A stretch of DNA of 64,000 bases from the NCBI GenBank assembly GCA_030145245.1, contig JAQYWC010000053.1, positions 1-64,000 on the forward strand. The letters run 5' to 3'. The notes below the pieces were generated by a model that saw only the letters and a program-made list of their open reading frames with translations, searched no databases and had not been told where the DNA came from. The translations under genes were made by a program, and so were the position numbers. This document shows, piece after piece, positions 8,922-18,625 of the stretch; position 1 is the first letter of the stretch; each line of letters opens with the position of its first letter. The stretch comes from Desulfobacterium sp. GTDB taxonomy: Bacteria; Desulfobacterota; Desulfobacteria; Desulfobacterales; Desulfobacteraceae.

Positions 8922-10838
8922 TTATTTCTTGGTCTCATTGACCTCTTCAAAGTCGGCATCGACCACATCGTCATCCTGGCCGGCTGCACCTGCCTGGCCC
9001 TGGGGATCAGCTCCGGGCTCTCCGCCCTCCTGGGCTGCCTGCTGGTACATGGCCTCTGCAAGTTTGTGTGACGCCTGGGTCAGCTCCTCGCTCTTCTGCT
9101 TGATGGCTTCTGCATCATCGCCGTCTTTGACCTGTTTCAGGGCCTCGCAAGCGGCTTCGATGGCTTTCTTGGTGTCATCGTCAACCTTGTCTCCATGCTC
9201 TTTCAGGGTCTTTTCCGTCTGGTCGATGAGGGATTCGGCAGAGTTCTTTGCATCCACAAGCTCTCGTTTCTTCTTGTCCTCGTCGGCATGCATCTCTGCA
9301 TCCTTGACCATCCGGTCGATCTCATCCTCGGAAAGGCCGCTTGCCGCTGTGATGCGGATGGACTGTTCCTTGGCTGTGGCCTTGTCCTTGGCTTTAACAT
9401 GGACGATACCGTTGGCATCGATGTCAAAGGTGACCTCGATCTGGGGCACGCCCCTGGGTGCCGCTGGGATGTCGGCGAGCTCGAACTGGCCGAGGGTCTT
9501 GTTGCCGGCTGCCATCTCCCGCTCTCCCTGGAGAACGTGGATGGATACGGCGGGCTGGCTGTCAGCAGCCGTTGAGAAGACCTGGCTCTTCTTGGTGGGG
9601 ATGGTGGTGTTCTTTTCGATCAGCCGTGTCATGACTCCGCCCAGGGTTTCGATGCCCAGGGAGAGGGGGGTAACGTCAAGGAGGAGAACATCGTTGACAT
9701 CGCCCTGGAGAACGCCTGCCTGGATGGCGGCACCCATGGCAACCACTTCGTCCGGGTTCACGCCCTTGTGGGGCTTTTTGCCGAAGATCTTTTCCACGCG
9801 CTCCTGCACGGCCGGCATACGTGTCATGCCGCCAACAAGAACCACCTCGTTGATCTCGCCTGCAGAGAGTCCTGCATCTTTCATGGCGGTTTTACAGGGC
9901 TTCACCAGGTTGTCCAGGAGATCGGCCACAAGGGATTCCAGCTTTGCCCGGGTGAGCTTGACGTCAAGATGCTTGGGGCCGCTTGCGTCTGCCGTGATGA
10001 ACGGAAGATTGATGTCGGTCTCAACAGCTGTGGAGAGCTCCATCTTCGCTTTTTCAGCCGCCTCTTTCAGGCGCTGGAGGGCCATTTTGTCGTCCCGGAT
10101 ATTGATCCCCTGGTCTTTCTTGAACTCATCGGCAATGTAGTCGATGATTCTCAGGTCAAAGTCCTCGCCGCCCAGGTGGGTGTCGCCGTTGGTTGATTTT
10201 ACCTCGAACACACCGTCGCCGATCTCAAGAACCGAGACGTCAAAGGTTCCTCCACCCAGATCGAACACGGCGATCTTCTCTTCGCCTTTTTTGTCCAGAC
10301 CATAGGCAAGGGAGGCAGCCGTGGGCTCGTTGATGATTCGTTTTACCTCAAGGCCTGCAATCTTTCCTGCATCCTTGGTGGCCTGTCTCTGGCTGTCGTT
10401 AAAGTAGGCCGGTACAGTGATGACAGCTTCCTTGACCTCTTCGCCAAGATAATCTTCCGCAGTCTTCTTGATATTGGCCAGGATAAAGGATGAGATCTCT
10501 GCCGGGCTGTGCTGTTTGCCCCGGAGGTTGATCCGGGTGTCGCCGTTGGATGCCGCCTCGATTTTGTAGGGGAGAACCTTAATGTCGGCCTGGATCTCGG
10601 CGGAATTGAATTTGCGTCCAACAAGTCTTTTTACGCCAAATACGGTATTCTCAGGGTTTGTGATCGCCTGTCGTTTCGCGGTCTGGCCCACGAGACGGTC
10701 TTGGCCTTCAGTGAGGGCCACAACAGAGGGGGTTGTTCTGTTTCCCTCGGAATTGGTGATGACCTTTGCCTCTCCAGCCTCCATTACCGCAACGCATGAG
10801 TTGGTTGTTCCAAGGTCTATTCCTATTATCTTAGCCAT
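8922..10838 (-). CDS. dnaK: Chaperone protein DnaK (Hsp70)
   Basis: 638-aa Hsp70 chaperone. The nucleotide-binding domain begins [18 protein letters not shown] and has the phosphate-2 motif [24 protein letters not shown]. The linker [15 protein letters not shown] leads to the substrate-binding domain, and the C-terminal tail is Gly/Gln-rich and ends in [12 protein letters not shown]. Length and motifs are fully typical. It follows grpE by 23 bp on the minus strand. No dnaJ gene is adjacent, and no CIRCE-like inverted repeat was seen upstream of the operon. Confidence 0.97.
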   Translation of the reverse strand: MAKIIGIDLGTTNSCVAVMEAGEAKVITNSEGNRTTPSVVALTEGQDRLVGQTAKRQAITNPENTVFGVKRLVGRKFNSAEIQADIKVLPYKIEAASNGDTRINLRGKQHSPAEISSFILANIKKTAEDYLGEEVKEAVITVPAYFNDSQRQATKDAGKIAGLEVKRIINEPTAASLAYGLDKKGEEKIAVFDLGGGTFDVSVLEIGDGVFEVKSTNGDTHLGGEDFDLRIIDYIADEFKKDQGINIRDDKMALQRLKEAAEKAKMELSTAVETDINLPFITADASGPKHLDVKLTRAKLESLVADLLDNLVKPCKTAMKDAGLSAGEINEVVLVGGMTRMPAVQERVEKIFGKKPHKGVNPDEVVAMGAAIQAGVLQGDVNDVLLLDVTPLSLGIETLGGVMTRLIEKNTTIPTKKSQVFSTAADSQPAVSIHVLQGEREMAAGNKTLGQFELADIPAAPRGVPQIEVTFDIDANGIVHVKAKDKATAKEQSIRITAASGLSEDEIDRMVKDAEMHADEDKKKRELVDAKNSAESLIDQTEKTLKEHGDKVDDDTKKAIEAACEALKQVKDGDDAEAIKQKSEELTQASHKLAEAMYQQAAQEGGEPGADPQGQAGAAGQDDDVVDADFEEVNETKK

Positions 10839-10861
10839 GTTCTTTCCTCCGATATATATAT

Positions 10862-11473
10862 CTATTTATTTTCTGTTTCTTTTTCTGTTATAGCCTTTGA
10901 AACCACAACCATGGACGGCCTGATCAGTCTGTCATGGAAGAGGTAGCCTTTCTGGAGCTCGGCCACCACTGTGTTTTCCGGATGATCTCCTGATTCCTGC
11001 TGGGTCACGGCCTGATGAAACGCAGGGTCAAACGCCTTGCCCTGTGCCTCCACAGGCTTGACATTGAAGGTCGTGAGGATTTTCAGGATCTCCTTGTGGG
11101 TCATCTCTACCCCTGCAACAAGGGTGGTGACCTCTGGTTCTCCGTCTTTGGCTGAACTGATAGCCCGTTCAATATTGTCCACCACGGTCAGAAGCTGCCG
11201 GAAGAGAGATTCATTGGCAAACTTTTTAAAGTCGTTCATCTCCTTGGACGAACGCCTCTTATAATTCTCAAACTCCGCCGAAAGTCTTAAGACGCGATCC
11301 TTTTCTGCTGCAAGTTCCTCTTTGAGCGCATCAAGTTCAGATTTTTCCTTTTTGCAGGTATCTTTTTCTGAGCTGTTTTCTTTCTTGTCTTTTGGGGTTT
11401 GCTGGGTCTCTTTCTTCTCTTTGGGCGGCTCTTCAGATTTCATCTTGTTTATAGGTTCGTCTTTGTCAGCCAA
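10862..11473 (-). CDS. grpE: Nucleotide exchange factor GrpE
   Basis: 203-aa cochaperone that exchanges ADP on DnaK. A charged Lys/Glu-rich N-terminal stretch and a long coiled coil (about residues 40-110, [25 protein letters not shown]) lead to the C-terminal beta-wing domain with FDP.FHQAV...E....NTVV.ELQKGY..HDRL.RPSMV.V. A longer reading from ATG 11509 is possible, but TTG 11473 has AGGAG at 6-nt spacing and gives the usual length. It is the first gene of the grpE-dnaK operon. Confidence 0.93.
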   Translation of the reverse strand: MADKDEPINKMKSEEPPKEKKETQQTPKDKKENSSEKDTCKKEKSELDALKEELAAEKDRVLRLSAEFENYKRRSSKEMNDFKKFANESLFRQLLTVVDNIERAISSAKDGEPEVTTLVAGVEMTHKEILKILTTFNVKPVEAQGKAFDPAFHQAVTQQESGDHPENTVVAELQKGYLFHDRLIRPSMVVVSKAITEKETENK

Positions 11474-11553
11474 TGTTGTCTCCTGATAAAAAAATATCTT
11501 TCCATCCATAAGTGTTTAATAATTTAACTAAACAGATGACTAATTTCAGAGGA

Positions 11554-11581
11554 AAAATAAGACCGTTTGATCCCATGTCAA
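11554..11581 (-). promoter_or_regulatory. Putative promoter of grpE-dnaK
   Basis: On the minus strand TTGACA (11576-11581), a 16-nt spacer and TATTTT (11554-11559) lie about 80 nt before the grpE start. It looks sigma70-like; a sigma32-type consensus was not evident. Confidence 0.4.
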
Positions 11582-11662
11582 GATATAAAACTTAAGGGGA
11601 GGGGAAAATAAAATTGAAGGGGGAGGGGAAAAGAGACCCGGCTGACCGTGGAGGTGTCAGAC

Positions 11663-11773
11663 ATTGCATGATCGGGATCGATCCACGACACAGATGATAT
11701 CACTTATCGCTGCTTCCTTCCGGATCTGACGAGGTTCATGACCTTCTGTTACGCGGCGACCGATCAGAATGCC
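11663..11773 (-). ncRNA. ffs: Signal recognition particle RNA (4.5S type)
   Basis: The minus strand carries the universally conserved SRP domain IV motif (CCGGAAGGAAGCAGC, 11709-11723), preceded by GTCAGAT. Flanking sequence folds into one long hairpin: GATCGG (11760-11765) pairs with CCGATC (11670-11675), with inner pairings such as ACAGA with TCTGT. This is the short, Alu-less bacterial form of about 100 nt. It binds Ffh for co-translational membrane targeting. The ends are approximate. No protein gene overlaps. Confidence 0.85.
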
Positions 11774-11947
11774 ATTCAAGGACACTCTCCACAGCACAGC
11801 CGGGAACTTAGGTTTATACTCGAACTCGGTATGGTTTTCAAGTAAAAAAAAAAATACAGCTGAATTGGTGGTGTGTCGCCTGTGCCGCTTGTTGACGGGT
11901 GCAGCCATGGTGATGTATATGCTACCTTATAATAAAGGAGGATGGGT

Positions 11948-12235
11948 ATGGTCTGGAAGGTCTATTTATTGAGGTGTTGTGACGGTTCCCTCTACTGTGG
12001 GGTTACAAAGGACGTTGAGGCCCGGGTCTCGACCCACAATGCGGGGAAGGGGGCTAAGTATACGAGGTCGAGGCTGCCTGTCGAGCTGGTTGCCGTGAGT
12101 CCCGATCTTGGAAAACGCCGGGCGTTTCAATTTGAGTACCATGTAAAGCAACTTCCTGCCGGTCAGAAGCGTGCCGCGGTTTTACAGGCCAGGGGAGTGG
12201 GTGGGGTTGAACGCAAATCCTCGGCCAATGAATAA
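11948..12235 (+). CDS. GIY-YIG nuclease family protein (YhbQ/UPF0213 type)
   Basis: 95-aa single-domain protein with the GIY-YIG fold: [27 protein letters not shown] contains the modified YIG-like core (LYCGVT) and catalytic Arg, and [14 protein letters not shown] follows, as in the UPF0213/YhbQ family. Cellular role in this family is unclear (a structure-specific nuclease activity has been suggested). ATG 11948 is preferred because AAAGGAGG lies 6 nt upstream; the ATG at 11942 abuts that ribosome binding site. Confidence 0.88.
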   Translation: MVWKVYLLRCCDGSLYCGVTKDVEARVSTHNAGKGAKYTRSRLPVELVAVSPDLGKRRAFQFEYHVKQLPAGQKRAAVLQARGVGGVERKSSANE

Positions 12236-12371
12236 AATCCTTGCAGGAACTTGATAAGTGCTGGCGTAGGTGGTACCTTTTAACTCTCAGGGCGTTTCTT
12301 ACGAATTGTTATTTCAGATCGTATGTGGTAGAAAAAAATCAAATTTAACACTGTTTTCACGGGAGATCATT

Positions 12372-12680
12372 ATGAGTGAGATTGTCAGGCAGGGAGATGC
12401 CACGGTGATAAGGCCGGGTATGGACATTGTCGCCTCCATGGCAGAGGATTTTAAGAAAGAACTTATTTCTGCAATAAACGATTATGCTGGCGATTTTGTA
12501 GTCGATCTTGTCGGTGTCGAGATGGTTGATTCCGTAGGTATCGGTGTGATTATCGCCACTCACAATACCTTGAGCCAGGCTGGCCGGAAACTTAAGGTTG
12601 TCAATGTCTCAAAGGATGTTTTCGGACTTTTCAGTACCATGAGGCTCAACAGGCGGTTTACCGTTGAGGAGGCGGTGTAG
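12372..12680 (+). CDS. STAS-domain protein (anti-sigma factor antagonist family)
   Basis: 102-aa single STAS domain protein. It has the fold pattern of SpoIIAA-type anti-anti-sigma factors: a first beta strand (DATVIRPG), VVDLVGVEMVDSVGIGVIIATHNTL with the phosphorylatable Ser in the DSVGIG loop, then KLKVVNVSKDVFGLFSTMRLNRRF. Such proteins are partner-switching regulators controlled by a serine kinase. No kinase or sigma factor lies next to it. ATG 12372 has GGGAGA upstream. A lipoprotein gene follows after 27 bp on the same strand, so the two may be co-expressed. Confidence 0.85.
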   Translation: MSEIVRQGDATVIRPGMDIVASMAEDFKKELISAINDYAGDFVVDLVGVEMVDSVGIGVIIATHNTLSQAGRKLKVVNVSKDVFGLFSTMRLNRRFTVEEAV

Positions 12681-12707
12681 CGGGTGTTGTCCCCTGGGGG
12701 TGGTAGT

Positions 12708-13052
12708 ATGCGGTTGAAAAAAATCTTTTTGTCTACGTTTCTTGTTCTGGTCCTGTCTTTTATGGGGCTTGCAGGGTGTGGCAATGACGATGGGGCTGAT
12801 TATGAAGGTGTCGGGAAGCTGGTGGCGGAACGTAACCGCGCCAGGATGGCAAAACATGCTCAAAAACAAGGGTCGGCCGATCCTGGGACGTCGGCTTCTG
12901 ATGCTGTAAAGGGGAGAAAACGACCTGTTGGGTCTCTGTCCGGGGAGGAGGTCGAGGTTGTGAGCCTGTCTTCGGGTAAGATCCTTGCAACGGGGACGGC
13001 CTATTTTGATGGGGATGGGAATATTGTAACCATCCGGATCAGAGAGGAATGA
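12708..13052 (+). CDS. Hypothetical lipoprotein
   Basis: 114-aa protein that I do not recognise. The N-terminus MRLKKIFLSTFLVLVLSFMGLAGCGNDD is a lipoprotein signal peptide with lipobox LAGC, so the mature protein should be acylated at Cys and membrane-anchored. The mature part is short and polar. It ends in a small repeat-like stretch EEVEVVSLSSGKILATGTAYFDGDGNIVTIRIREE that could form a beta hairpin pair. A start at TTG 12684 is possible but would add a Gly-rich leader; ATG 12708 is more natural. It follows the STAS gene closely. Confidence 0.7.
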   Translation: MRLKKIFLSTFLVLVLSFMGLAGCGNDDGADYEGVGKLVAERNRARMAKHAQKQGSADPGTSASDAVKGRKRPVGSLSGEEVEVVSLSSGKILATGTAYFDGDGNIVTIRIREE

Positions 13053-13342
13053 TTGGGGTGGTTGATAACCTTGGGTACGGACTGTTTCTACGGTAAGTCC
13101 CAGAAGGATTGTTTACAGCTCAGGCATGCTTGGGGTTGTCACCGGCTTTAAACCGCCTGCCGGGATGCCCTGTAGGGGGAGTGTCTTCTGGGATTTGGCG
13201 GTGGGACATCAGTTGTCAGGTTCGAAAGGGTGGTCGGCCTGTTATGAACGCCCAGCCGCACCTGGATGGTTGTTGTCCGGTTCGCTAATGCTTTATTTGT
13301 TGGTTCTGCCGGTTTCTTTTAGGTGTGGGGTCTTCTGAAACT
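13053..13342. other. Intergenic region left of the island, no gene seen
   Basis: The open frames here are short and lack homology cues or ribosome binding sites. Base composition resembles the host, and this was probably the sequence just downstream of tRNA-Pro before the island inserted. Confidence 0.4.
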
Positions 13343-13377
13343 AAAAAAGGTCTTAGCTCTCTAAAGTCTAAGACCTT
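13343..13377 (-). terminator. Stranded original terminator of tRNA-Pro
   Basis: A 10-bp stem (arms 13347-13356 and 13368-13377) with a six-T run on the minus strand lies 12 bp beyond the left copy of the tRNA-Pro end. No gene now reads into it from nearby. The spacing fits a terminator for tRNA-Pro before the 9.6-kb island separated them. Confidence 0.7.
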
Positions 13378-13389
13378 CCAGGTTGTATT

Positions 13390-13437
<48 letters not shown>

Positions 13438-13858
13438 ATCACCACGGTCTTTGGTTGTTGTTTCAACGGGCTGATATCGTTTGAAAATAATCGGTTATCA
13501 ATTTGGACGGTTTCGGTTGGTGGCAGGTTTTTATGGGATTCTCACACCGTTTCATCTACCAATCGTCTACCGTCAAGCATATCCGTATTTGTTTTTTAAA
13601 TGTTTCATATAGATATATGTATGTAGGGTGTAGGTTGGAGTGTTGGTCACCCGAGGAGGGGGGGGGCAGAAGAGAAGAGAGAGGTCCATCGTTGTGTGTA
13701 ACAATTTTGTAAGATTGTTTTTCAACAAATGTTTTTACAGCCTCTTAAATATTCTTCAAACATAGTGTCTTTTGTGTTATTTGCCTATTGTAAAGGAGGT
13801 TATATGCCACAAATATACAACACCCCATTAACTTCTTCATTGACATGATGTAAGTTGA
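13438..13858. other. Left end of island, no gene seen
   Basis: AT-rich sequence with a purine-rich block near 13650-13685 (GAGGAGGGGGGGGGC). No open frame with a plausible start and ribosome binding site was found. It may hold integrase arm-binding sites, but none could be defined. Confidence 0.4.
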
Positions 13859-14017
13859 TCATTTGGTGTGCTCAATGATCAGTTTTTCCATTAAATCCTT
13901 CATGTGAATCCCTTCCATAGCAGCTTTGACCTTCAATTTGCGGTGTACATCTTCAGAAATTTTAACTGTAATGTGTTTTAAAACCTTTTTATTCTTGTTA
14001 TCTTTTTCAGTACCCAT
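13859..14017 (-). CDS. Small ribbon-helix-helix DNA-binding protein
   Basis: 52-aa protein read directly from the minus strand: a Lys-rich start MGTEKDNKNKKVLKH, a beta strand ITVKIS, then EDVHRKLKVKAAMEGIHMKDLMEKLIIEHTK. That is the pattern of a ribbon-helix-helix fold (strand, helix, turn G.H/S, helix) seen in CopG/Arc/ParG-type regulators and antitoxins. A strong AAGGAG ribosome binding site precedes ATG 14017. No toxin-like partner gene is adjacent. It may instead regulate or partition the island. The family call rests on the pattern only. Confidence 0.65.
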   Translation of the reverse strand: MGTEKDNKNKKVLKHITVKISEDVHRKLKVKAAMEGIHMKDLMEKLIIEHTK

Positions 14018-14175
14018 GTTCCATCTCCTTTTAAGGTTATAATGTTGTTTAAACCTTTATTCTTAAATGGATTATCACCTGCTTTTACAATAACAGCACG
14101 GCCTTTTCTGCAATTACATAATTGTTTTTTATGTAAAATCTCGATCTCATTCCCTTCCGCTATCGCCTTCGTCAA

Positions 14176-14663
14176 CTTTTGTCTTTTTTACAGTGAAAGA
14201 TTCTTCAAAACAGGTTATACTCTATTATAATTTTTATATGTTTGTAAAATTATCAAGGCATACTGGGTGCAGGAAGGCGTGTTGGGTTTCTAATGACAGT
14301 AAGGGAGTTAGAGGAGAATGGCGTTAACTGTTTTTGTCAAGATCTATTTCATATAAAGAAATTTGGTCTTGATCATACCTTTGGCCTATTTGTGGCGAGT
14401 TTTTTAAGAAGGTAATGATAATTACTGTCGTAATTACAGACCATGAGGGGTGTGACAGAATGAGCGCCCCGTATAAGTGCCCCCACCTTATGATCAATCC
14501 CGAAAATTTCAATCTAACTTGGGTATAGTTTCCCGCTGGTTGAAATGAAAAAATGTTTTTTTAAAGTTAGATACCCCGTAGCTTGCTGGCGGATAGTTTA
14601 TTTAAAATAAATATCAAATGCTATGGCCCAAGAATTTTATCGTTTTTAAGTAGGTTTTTTTTA
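14176..14663. other. AT-rich intergenic region upstream of the methyltransferase
   Basis: No convincing gene. The region separates the minus-strand RHH gene from the plus-strand methyltransferase gene and should hold their promoters. No clear controller-protein box (tandem inverted repeats) of the kind found upstream of some restriction-modification operons was recognised. Confidence 0.4.
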
Positions 14664-17006
14664 ATGAAGAATATTGATAATGAGTGCAAGTTGTTCCTTA
14701 ACCAACGAATATCCGAATTCGAGGGTATCCTAAATGTTACCACGAAGTTTAGTGATAATTTTTTACTTGAAGTCAAGGAATTGTGCAAATACCTTATCTT
14801 ACAACAGTTGAGGCCAATAGAGGATAGAACAAACTTACTATTCGCGAGTGTTAATTGGAAATTTAGAACTAACTCAAATAGCATGAAGAAATTTTATGGT
14901 TATGCAGTAAAGCTTGGAGTTAGTTTTAATTACCACCAAAAAAAGAATATTCAATTTTCCTTTGACTGCAACTCACTGTCAACATTCAAGAAGACATTAT
15001 CCGAATTCAACTTGAAAGAAGATATTAATAAAAAATTGATTGGTTATTTTACACCGATATCTCATGACAAAACCATTGAAATAATAAACACTGAAATAAA
15101 TGCCCCAACCAGATTGAGAAAACCCAAGGGGAATAGGGATATCTCACTTGAAATATACGAATCTGTTTTTGCTGCATTCTTGTATAGCTCGGTACCAGAA
15201 AAAGTGATGCATAGATTTTTTGATCCACTATTTAATGAAAAAAGCTATTGTTCGAGTTACTGGGATGAATTACACATGAGGTCCCCATCCCTGTTTAGTC
15301 GTGATGCTGCACTCTATATTCTAACGATTAATAATGAGATCGTTAGTAAATGTAAAACATATATACAATTCAGAAATAACTTGAACAGATGTATTTCTGA
15401 ATACTATAAAAAAATAAACAATTATGGTTATCTTTCTATACTTATAGAACCTGTAAAGATCGAAAACCGTTGGATTCAATGGGAATTGGCGGCTGATATA
15501 ATTTTATATGCAGAAAAACACATTGAGTCCAGGCTAAAAAAGGCGTACTTCAGATCAAAGGATATTGCAGAAAAAACAAGTGATTATATTAAAAATGTAG
15601 AATTGAACGACACTTCTTTTCATATCGCAAATGAAGGTTTTACCTATAAAGACTGCTTTGTGACCTCTCCATCTGCAGGGGATTCATCTATTAACGAAAC
15701 GATACCACTATTAATATTTCAAAAAAATCATAGGGATGAATCGGAAATATTTTGCCCTAAATGTCGTAGTAATAAAGTTAGAGGCAACTCCTATCCGAGT
15801 TTTGGGGTAAAAAGTTGGGAATGTAAAAATTTATTATGTCCAGATAAAAGTAAATACAATAGAGGTAAGAGATATTCATTTAAAGGATTAGTTTCCCAAC
15901 AAGCGATAGATGATGAACTCAACCTAATTCCCAAGAGATTAGTCAAAACGTGGGTGAGAGATGTTCAGCAAAATAAAAGCACAAAAGAAATATTTGAAAT
16001 GTTGTTTCGATTTTATTCACTTTTTGGCGACAATGTAACTTTAATTAATTGTCCAGATTTACCAGAAGAAAATTATGGAAGAAAAATTATTAACAGTTCG
16101 TTTCCATTCAATGATTTAGAACGACAAGAACCGCTATTGAATAAGTCTTTCTTTAATAGGTACCTTGTCTCTGATGACCGTAAAAACAGCATATTGCCTA
16201 TTAATTTAGGGGATGATGATTTTCAAGTCTTTGAAGGTGATTCTTTTGAAGTCCTCCAATGCTTCGAAGATGATTATTTCGATGGGGTTGTGACTTCTCC
16301 GCCTTATTATAATGCGAGAGAATACTCTCAATGGGACAATATTTATTGCTATCTTTACGATATGTATAATGTTAATAGAGAAGTGTACCGTTGTCTTAAA
16401 CCTGGAGCTCTCTATTTATACAACATTTTTGACTATTTCGATAACGAGAGAAGTGTTACTTTTTCAGCTATGGGACAAAATCGAATGATTTTAAGTGCTT
16501 ATACGGTGAATATGTTCAAAACAATCGGTTTTAGGTGTTTAGGTAACACAGCTTGGGATAAAGGAGATATTGAAGGTAAGCGTGGATTTAATGCGGGAAA
16601 CTTTTCACCGTATTATCAAGCTCCTTTCAATTGTTGGGAACACGTTTTGATCTTTGTCAAACCATGTAGTTCAACCAAGGGACAGAATCCCGATTTGCCA
16701 GGAATATTAAAGACAAAACCTGTATTTAAAATGGTTAACGGAAAAAATACTTATGGCCATTCTGCGCCTTATCCGCCTGCTATACCTGAATTATTGATCA
16801 AGCTTCTCCCTAAGGGTTCAATAGTGTTAGATCCTTTTGGAGGCAGTTTAACAACTGGTAGAGTGGCTGAAAAAAATAATATCTCGTCAGTTTGTATTGA
16901 AAAAAGTATCGATTATTGCAACATAGGTTTATCGTTAAGGGAAAAGGAAAAAAATAAAGCCCATTTTTCTAAAAGGCAACAAGACTTACCACTGATATTT
17001 AAATGA
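14664..17006 (+). CDS. Beta-class DNA methyltransferase with long N-terminal region
   Basis: 780-aa protein. The C-terminal third is an amino-methyltransferase with motif order IV then I (beta class): TSPPYYNARE at about residue 543 and DPFGGSLTTG at about residue 722. SPPY with a Thr/Ser before it is typical of N4-cytosine enzymes, though N6-adenine is not excluded. The first ~540 residues match nothing I can name; a four-Cys zinc ribbon (CPKC...CKNLLC) lies at about 363-390. Such an extension may hold target recognition or another activity. ATG 14664 is chosen over an upstream TTG (14583); the ribosome binding site is weak. It is AT-rich relative to the host, and an HNH endonuclease gene converges on it. 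Probable modification subunit of a restriction-modification system. Confidence 0.82.
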   Translation: MKNIDNECKLFLNQRISEFEGILNVTTKFSDNFLLEVKELCKYLILQQLRPIEDRTNLLFASVNWKFRTNSNSMKKFYGYAVKLGVSFNYHQKKNIQFSFDCNSLSTFKKTLSEFNLKEDINKKLIGYFTPISHDKTIEIINTEINAPTRLRKPKGNRDISLEIYESVFAAFLYSSVPEKVMHRFFDPLFNEKSYCSSYWDELHMRSPSLFSRDAALYILTINNEIVSKCKTYIQFRNNLNRCISEYYKKINNYGYLSILIEPVKIENRWIQWELAADIILYAEKHIESRLKKAYFRSKDIAEKTSDYIKNVELNDTSFHIANEGFTYKDCFVTSPSAGDSSINETIPLLIFQKNHRDESEIFCPKCRSNKVRGNSYPSFGVKSWECKNLLCPDKSKYNRGKRYSFKGLVSQQAIDDELNLIPKRLVKTWVRDVQQNKSTKEIFEMLFRFYSLFGDNVTLINCPDLPEENYGRKIINSSFPFNDLERQEPLLNKSFFNRYLVSDDRKNSILPINLGDDDFQVFEGDSFEVLQCFEDDYFDGVVTSPPYYNAREYSQWDNIYCYLYDMYNVNREVYRCLKPGALYLYNIFDYFDNERSVTFSAMGQNRMILSAYTVNMFKTIGFRCLGNTAWDKGDIEGKRGFNAGNFSPYYQAPFNCWEHVLIFVKPCSSTKGQNPDLPGILKTKPVFKMVNGKNTYGHSAPYPPAIPELLIKLLPKGSIVLDPFGGSLTTGRVAEKNNISSVCIEKSIDYCNIGLSLREKEKNKAHFSKRQQDLPLIFK

Positions 17007-17065
17007 TGTTTTGGCATACATAAGGTGTATATTGGTATGTCAGATTGTTTGTGGTAGGCTTATTT

Positions 17066-17112
17066 GTTACTCCTTGATCGTTAGGTTTGGGGCAGCTTGA
17101 TCATGGAGTAAC
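17066..17112. repeat. 14-bp inverted repeat between methyltransferase and endonuclease genes
   Basis: Arms 17066-17079 (GTTACTCCTTGATC) and 17099-17112 are complementary except for one position, with a 19-nt loop. It lies between two convergent genes, so a bidirectional terminator is likely, although no T run follows. A protein-binding site is the alternative. Confidence 0.5.
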
Positions 17113-17324
17113 AATATTGGGTCGTATATATGGCAAAGTCTCTGCACTCTGGCTATGCTCGAGGTCAAGGAATTTCATATTCGACTAAAAAGTTACCTGA
17201 TTACCACGTATTCACAGCCATGCTTACGGGAAGAGCATAAATCGGCCCTTTCAGCATACAGTATGGCCAAGAAAAAAAAACAATTTCAAAACGGCATGAG
17301 GTTCTGGCTATGAATTACAAAGCC

Positions 17325-18473
17325 TTATGCCTCGGTTGGCCGCTGTATCCGTTCGAACAAGACTCCCGTTGGCAGACCGTCTTTAACTTTGGTTGAGAAA
17401 GAGTGGTAATCAGAAAAAGTTATACGTAGTTTTTGAACATCCCCTTGAAAATCCATCATTTTTTTTCGTTTAACCTTTTCTGGAATAGTTACATCTTTAC
17501 CATTGATAGTAACATTGACTATTCCATTTTCTGAAATGATTTTGTGAGAATGCAAAGTTAATCCTCCAGGTGCCATCCAATTGATTGTAGCTGGTTCGAC
17601 TGTGTCCTTTGTCTTTTTAGGGGACGAATATACTATTGACAAAGAATAAGGGGGTTGATCAATGTTATTAAAATAATGGGAAAATGGAAAAGAAAATACG
17701 GGAGTTTTAAAAAAAGTTACCCGCGAAGCACCATTGCCGTTCTCTTCGCTTCCTACAAAACACAGAAATGACTTAGGTGAAATGTTTTCATAAAGAGTTG
17801 TAAAATCGCCTACAATCTCATCCTCAGTCCAAGCTCTAGTTATAACACCATTTGGCCATAGCAATAAATTGCATTTTTTATCGTTTGAATCAAGTACATA
17901 TTCAAAATCTGCATGAGCTTGAAGCCACATAGCCATGGCCCATCCTTCTTGCATGCGAACATCGGCCATTGTCATTCCATAAAGCCTACACATCCGATTA
18001 AAATCCTGAAGGATACGAGGTTTGAAATTAAATAATATCCACATTAAAGCTGATTCCGCAGTTAAATGTGTGCCACCTCCGAACTTATGAGATGGTCGTT
18101 TAATAACATTACAGCGTCGACACCGTAACACCATGTTTTCGATAAAATCAGCATCTATTGGATCTTTATAACTTTCTTTTGGAGTGCTGTGATCAGCTTG
18201 TAATTCAAGCCTAGATCCACAATCAGCACATTTTCCATCCTGTTCATAAAACCACTTCATAACGATACTCATAGTGTTGCCCTTACCGTACCGTTTTTTA
18301 AATCCCTCTGAAGAGGCCAGGCTAGTTCCAACCTGTGATGGGTTCATGTTCCCAAGTACAAGTGTTGCAATATCCTTCCAAGATAAAAGTTTGTAGTTAA
18401 CTAAGGTTTTAAGCAGCGCATTCCAATTCTCTTCATTCCAATTCTCATCATCGTATTCGAAACCAGTCCCCAT
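17325..18473 (-). CDS. HNH endonuclease, probable restriction enzyme
   Basis: 382-aa protein with a central HNH nuclease domain at about residues 95-150: CADC, then ADHSTP (catalytic His), then ENMVLRCRRCNVIKR, the Cys pairs forming the structural zinc site. Next comes GGGTHLTAESALMWILF...RMCRLYGMTM..VRMQEGWAMAMWL, and the C-terminal ~180 residues are of unknown fold. It is encoded convergently with the DNA methyltransferase, 318 bp apart, and both are AT-rich. I infer a type II-like restriction endonuclease. The recognition sequence cannot be predicted. An anti-phage HNH nuclease without restriction specificity is the alternative. Confidence 0.78.
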   Translation of the reverse strand: MGTGFEYDDENWNEENWNALLKTLVNYKLLSWKDIATLVLGNMNPSQVGTSLASSEGFKKRYGKGNTMSIVMKWFYEQDGKCADCGSRLELQADHSTPKESYKDPIDADFIENMVLRCRRCNVIKRPSHKFGGGTHLTAESALMWILFNFKPRILQDFNRMCRLYGMTMADVRMQEGWAMAMWLQAHADFEYVLDSNDKKCNLLLWPNGVITRAWTEDEIVGDFTTLYENISPKSFLCFVGSEENGNGASRVTFFKTPVFSFPFSHYFNNIDQPPYSLSIVYSSPKKTKDTVEPATINWMAPGGLTLHSHKIISENGIVNVTINGKDVTIPEKVKRKKMMDFQGDVQKLRITFSDYHSFSTKVKDGLPTGVLFERIQRPTEA

Positions 18474-18625
18474 TATTTACACCTTTCTTAGAGTAGCTAC
18501 ATTAACAAGTAGGGCTGCATAACATTTATGAAGGGATTTGAGAATGTAAATTACAGATTGATCAAAATAACGAACGTTTTTTTCTTTAAAAAATGAACAC
18601 ATAACGGCGTGACCTTTTTGTTCAA

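Noticed and set aside
11510-11660. CIRCE element or sigma32 promoter before grpE
   Set aside because: No TTAGCACTC-type inverted repeat and no CTTGAA...CCCCAT pair was found; a sigma70-like pair fits better.
13978-14175. 65-aa minus-strand frame (TTG start) overlapping the RHH gene
   Set aside because: No ribosome binding site or recognised domain; a faint resemblance to the HU/IHF arm is too weak, and the RHH gene's own ribosome binding site lies inside it.
17130-17240. 36-codon frame MAKSLHSGYARGQG after the methyltransferase gene
   Set aside because: Too short, no ribosome binding site and no recognisable features.
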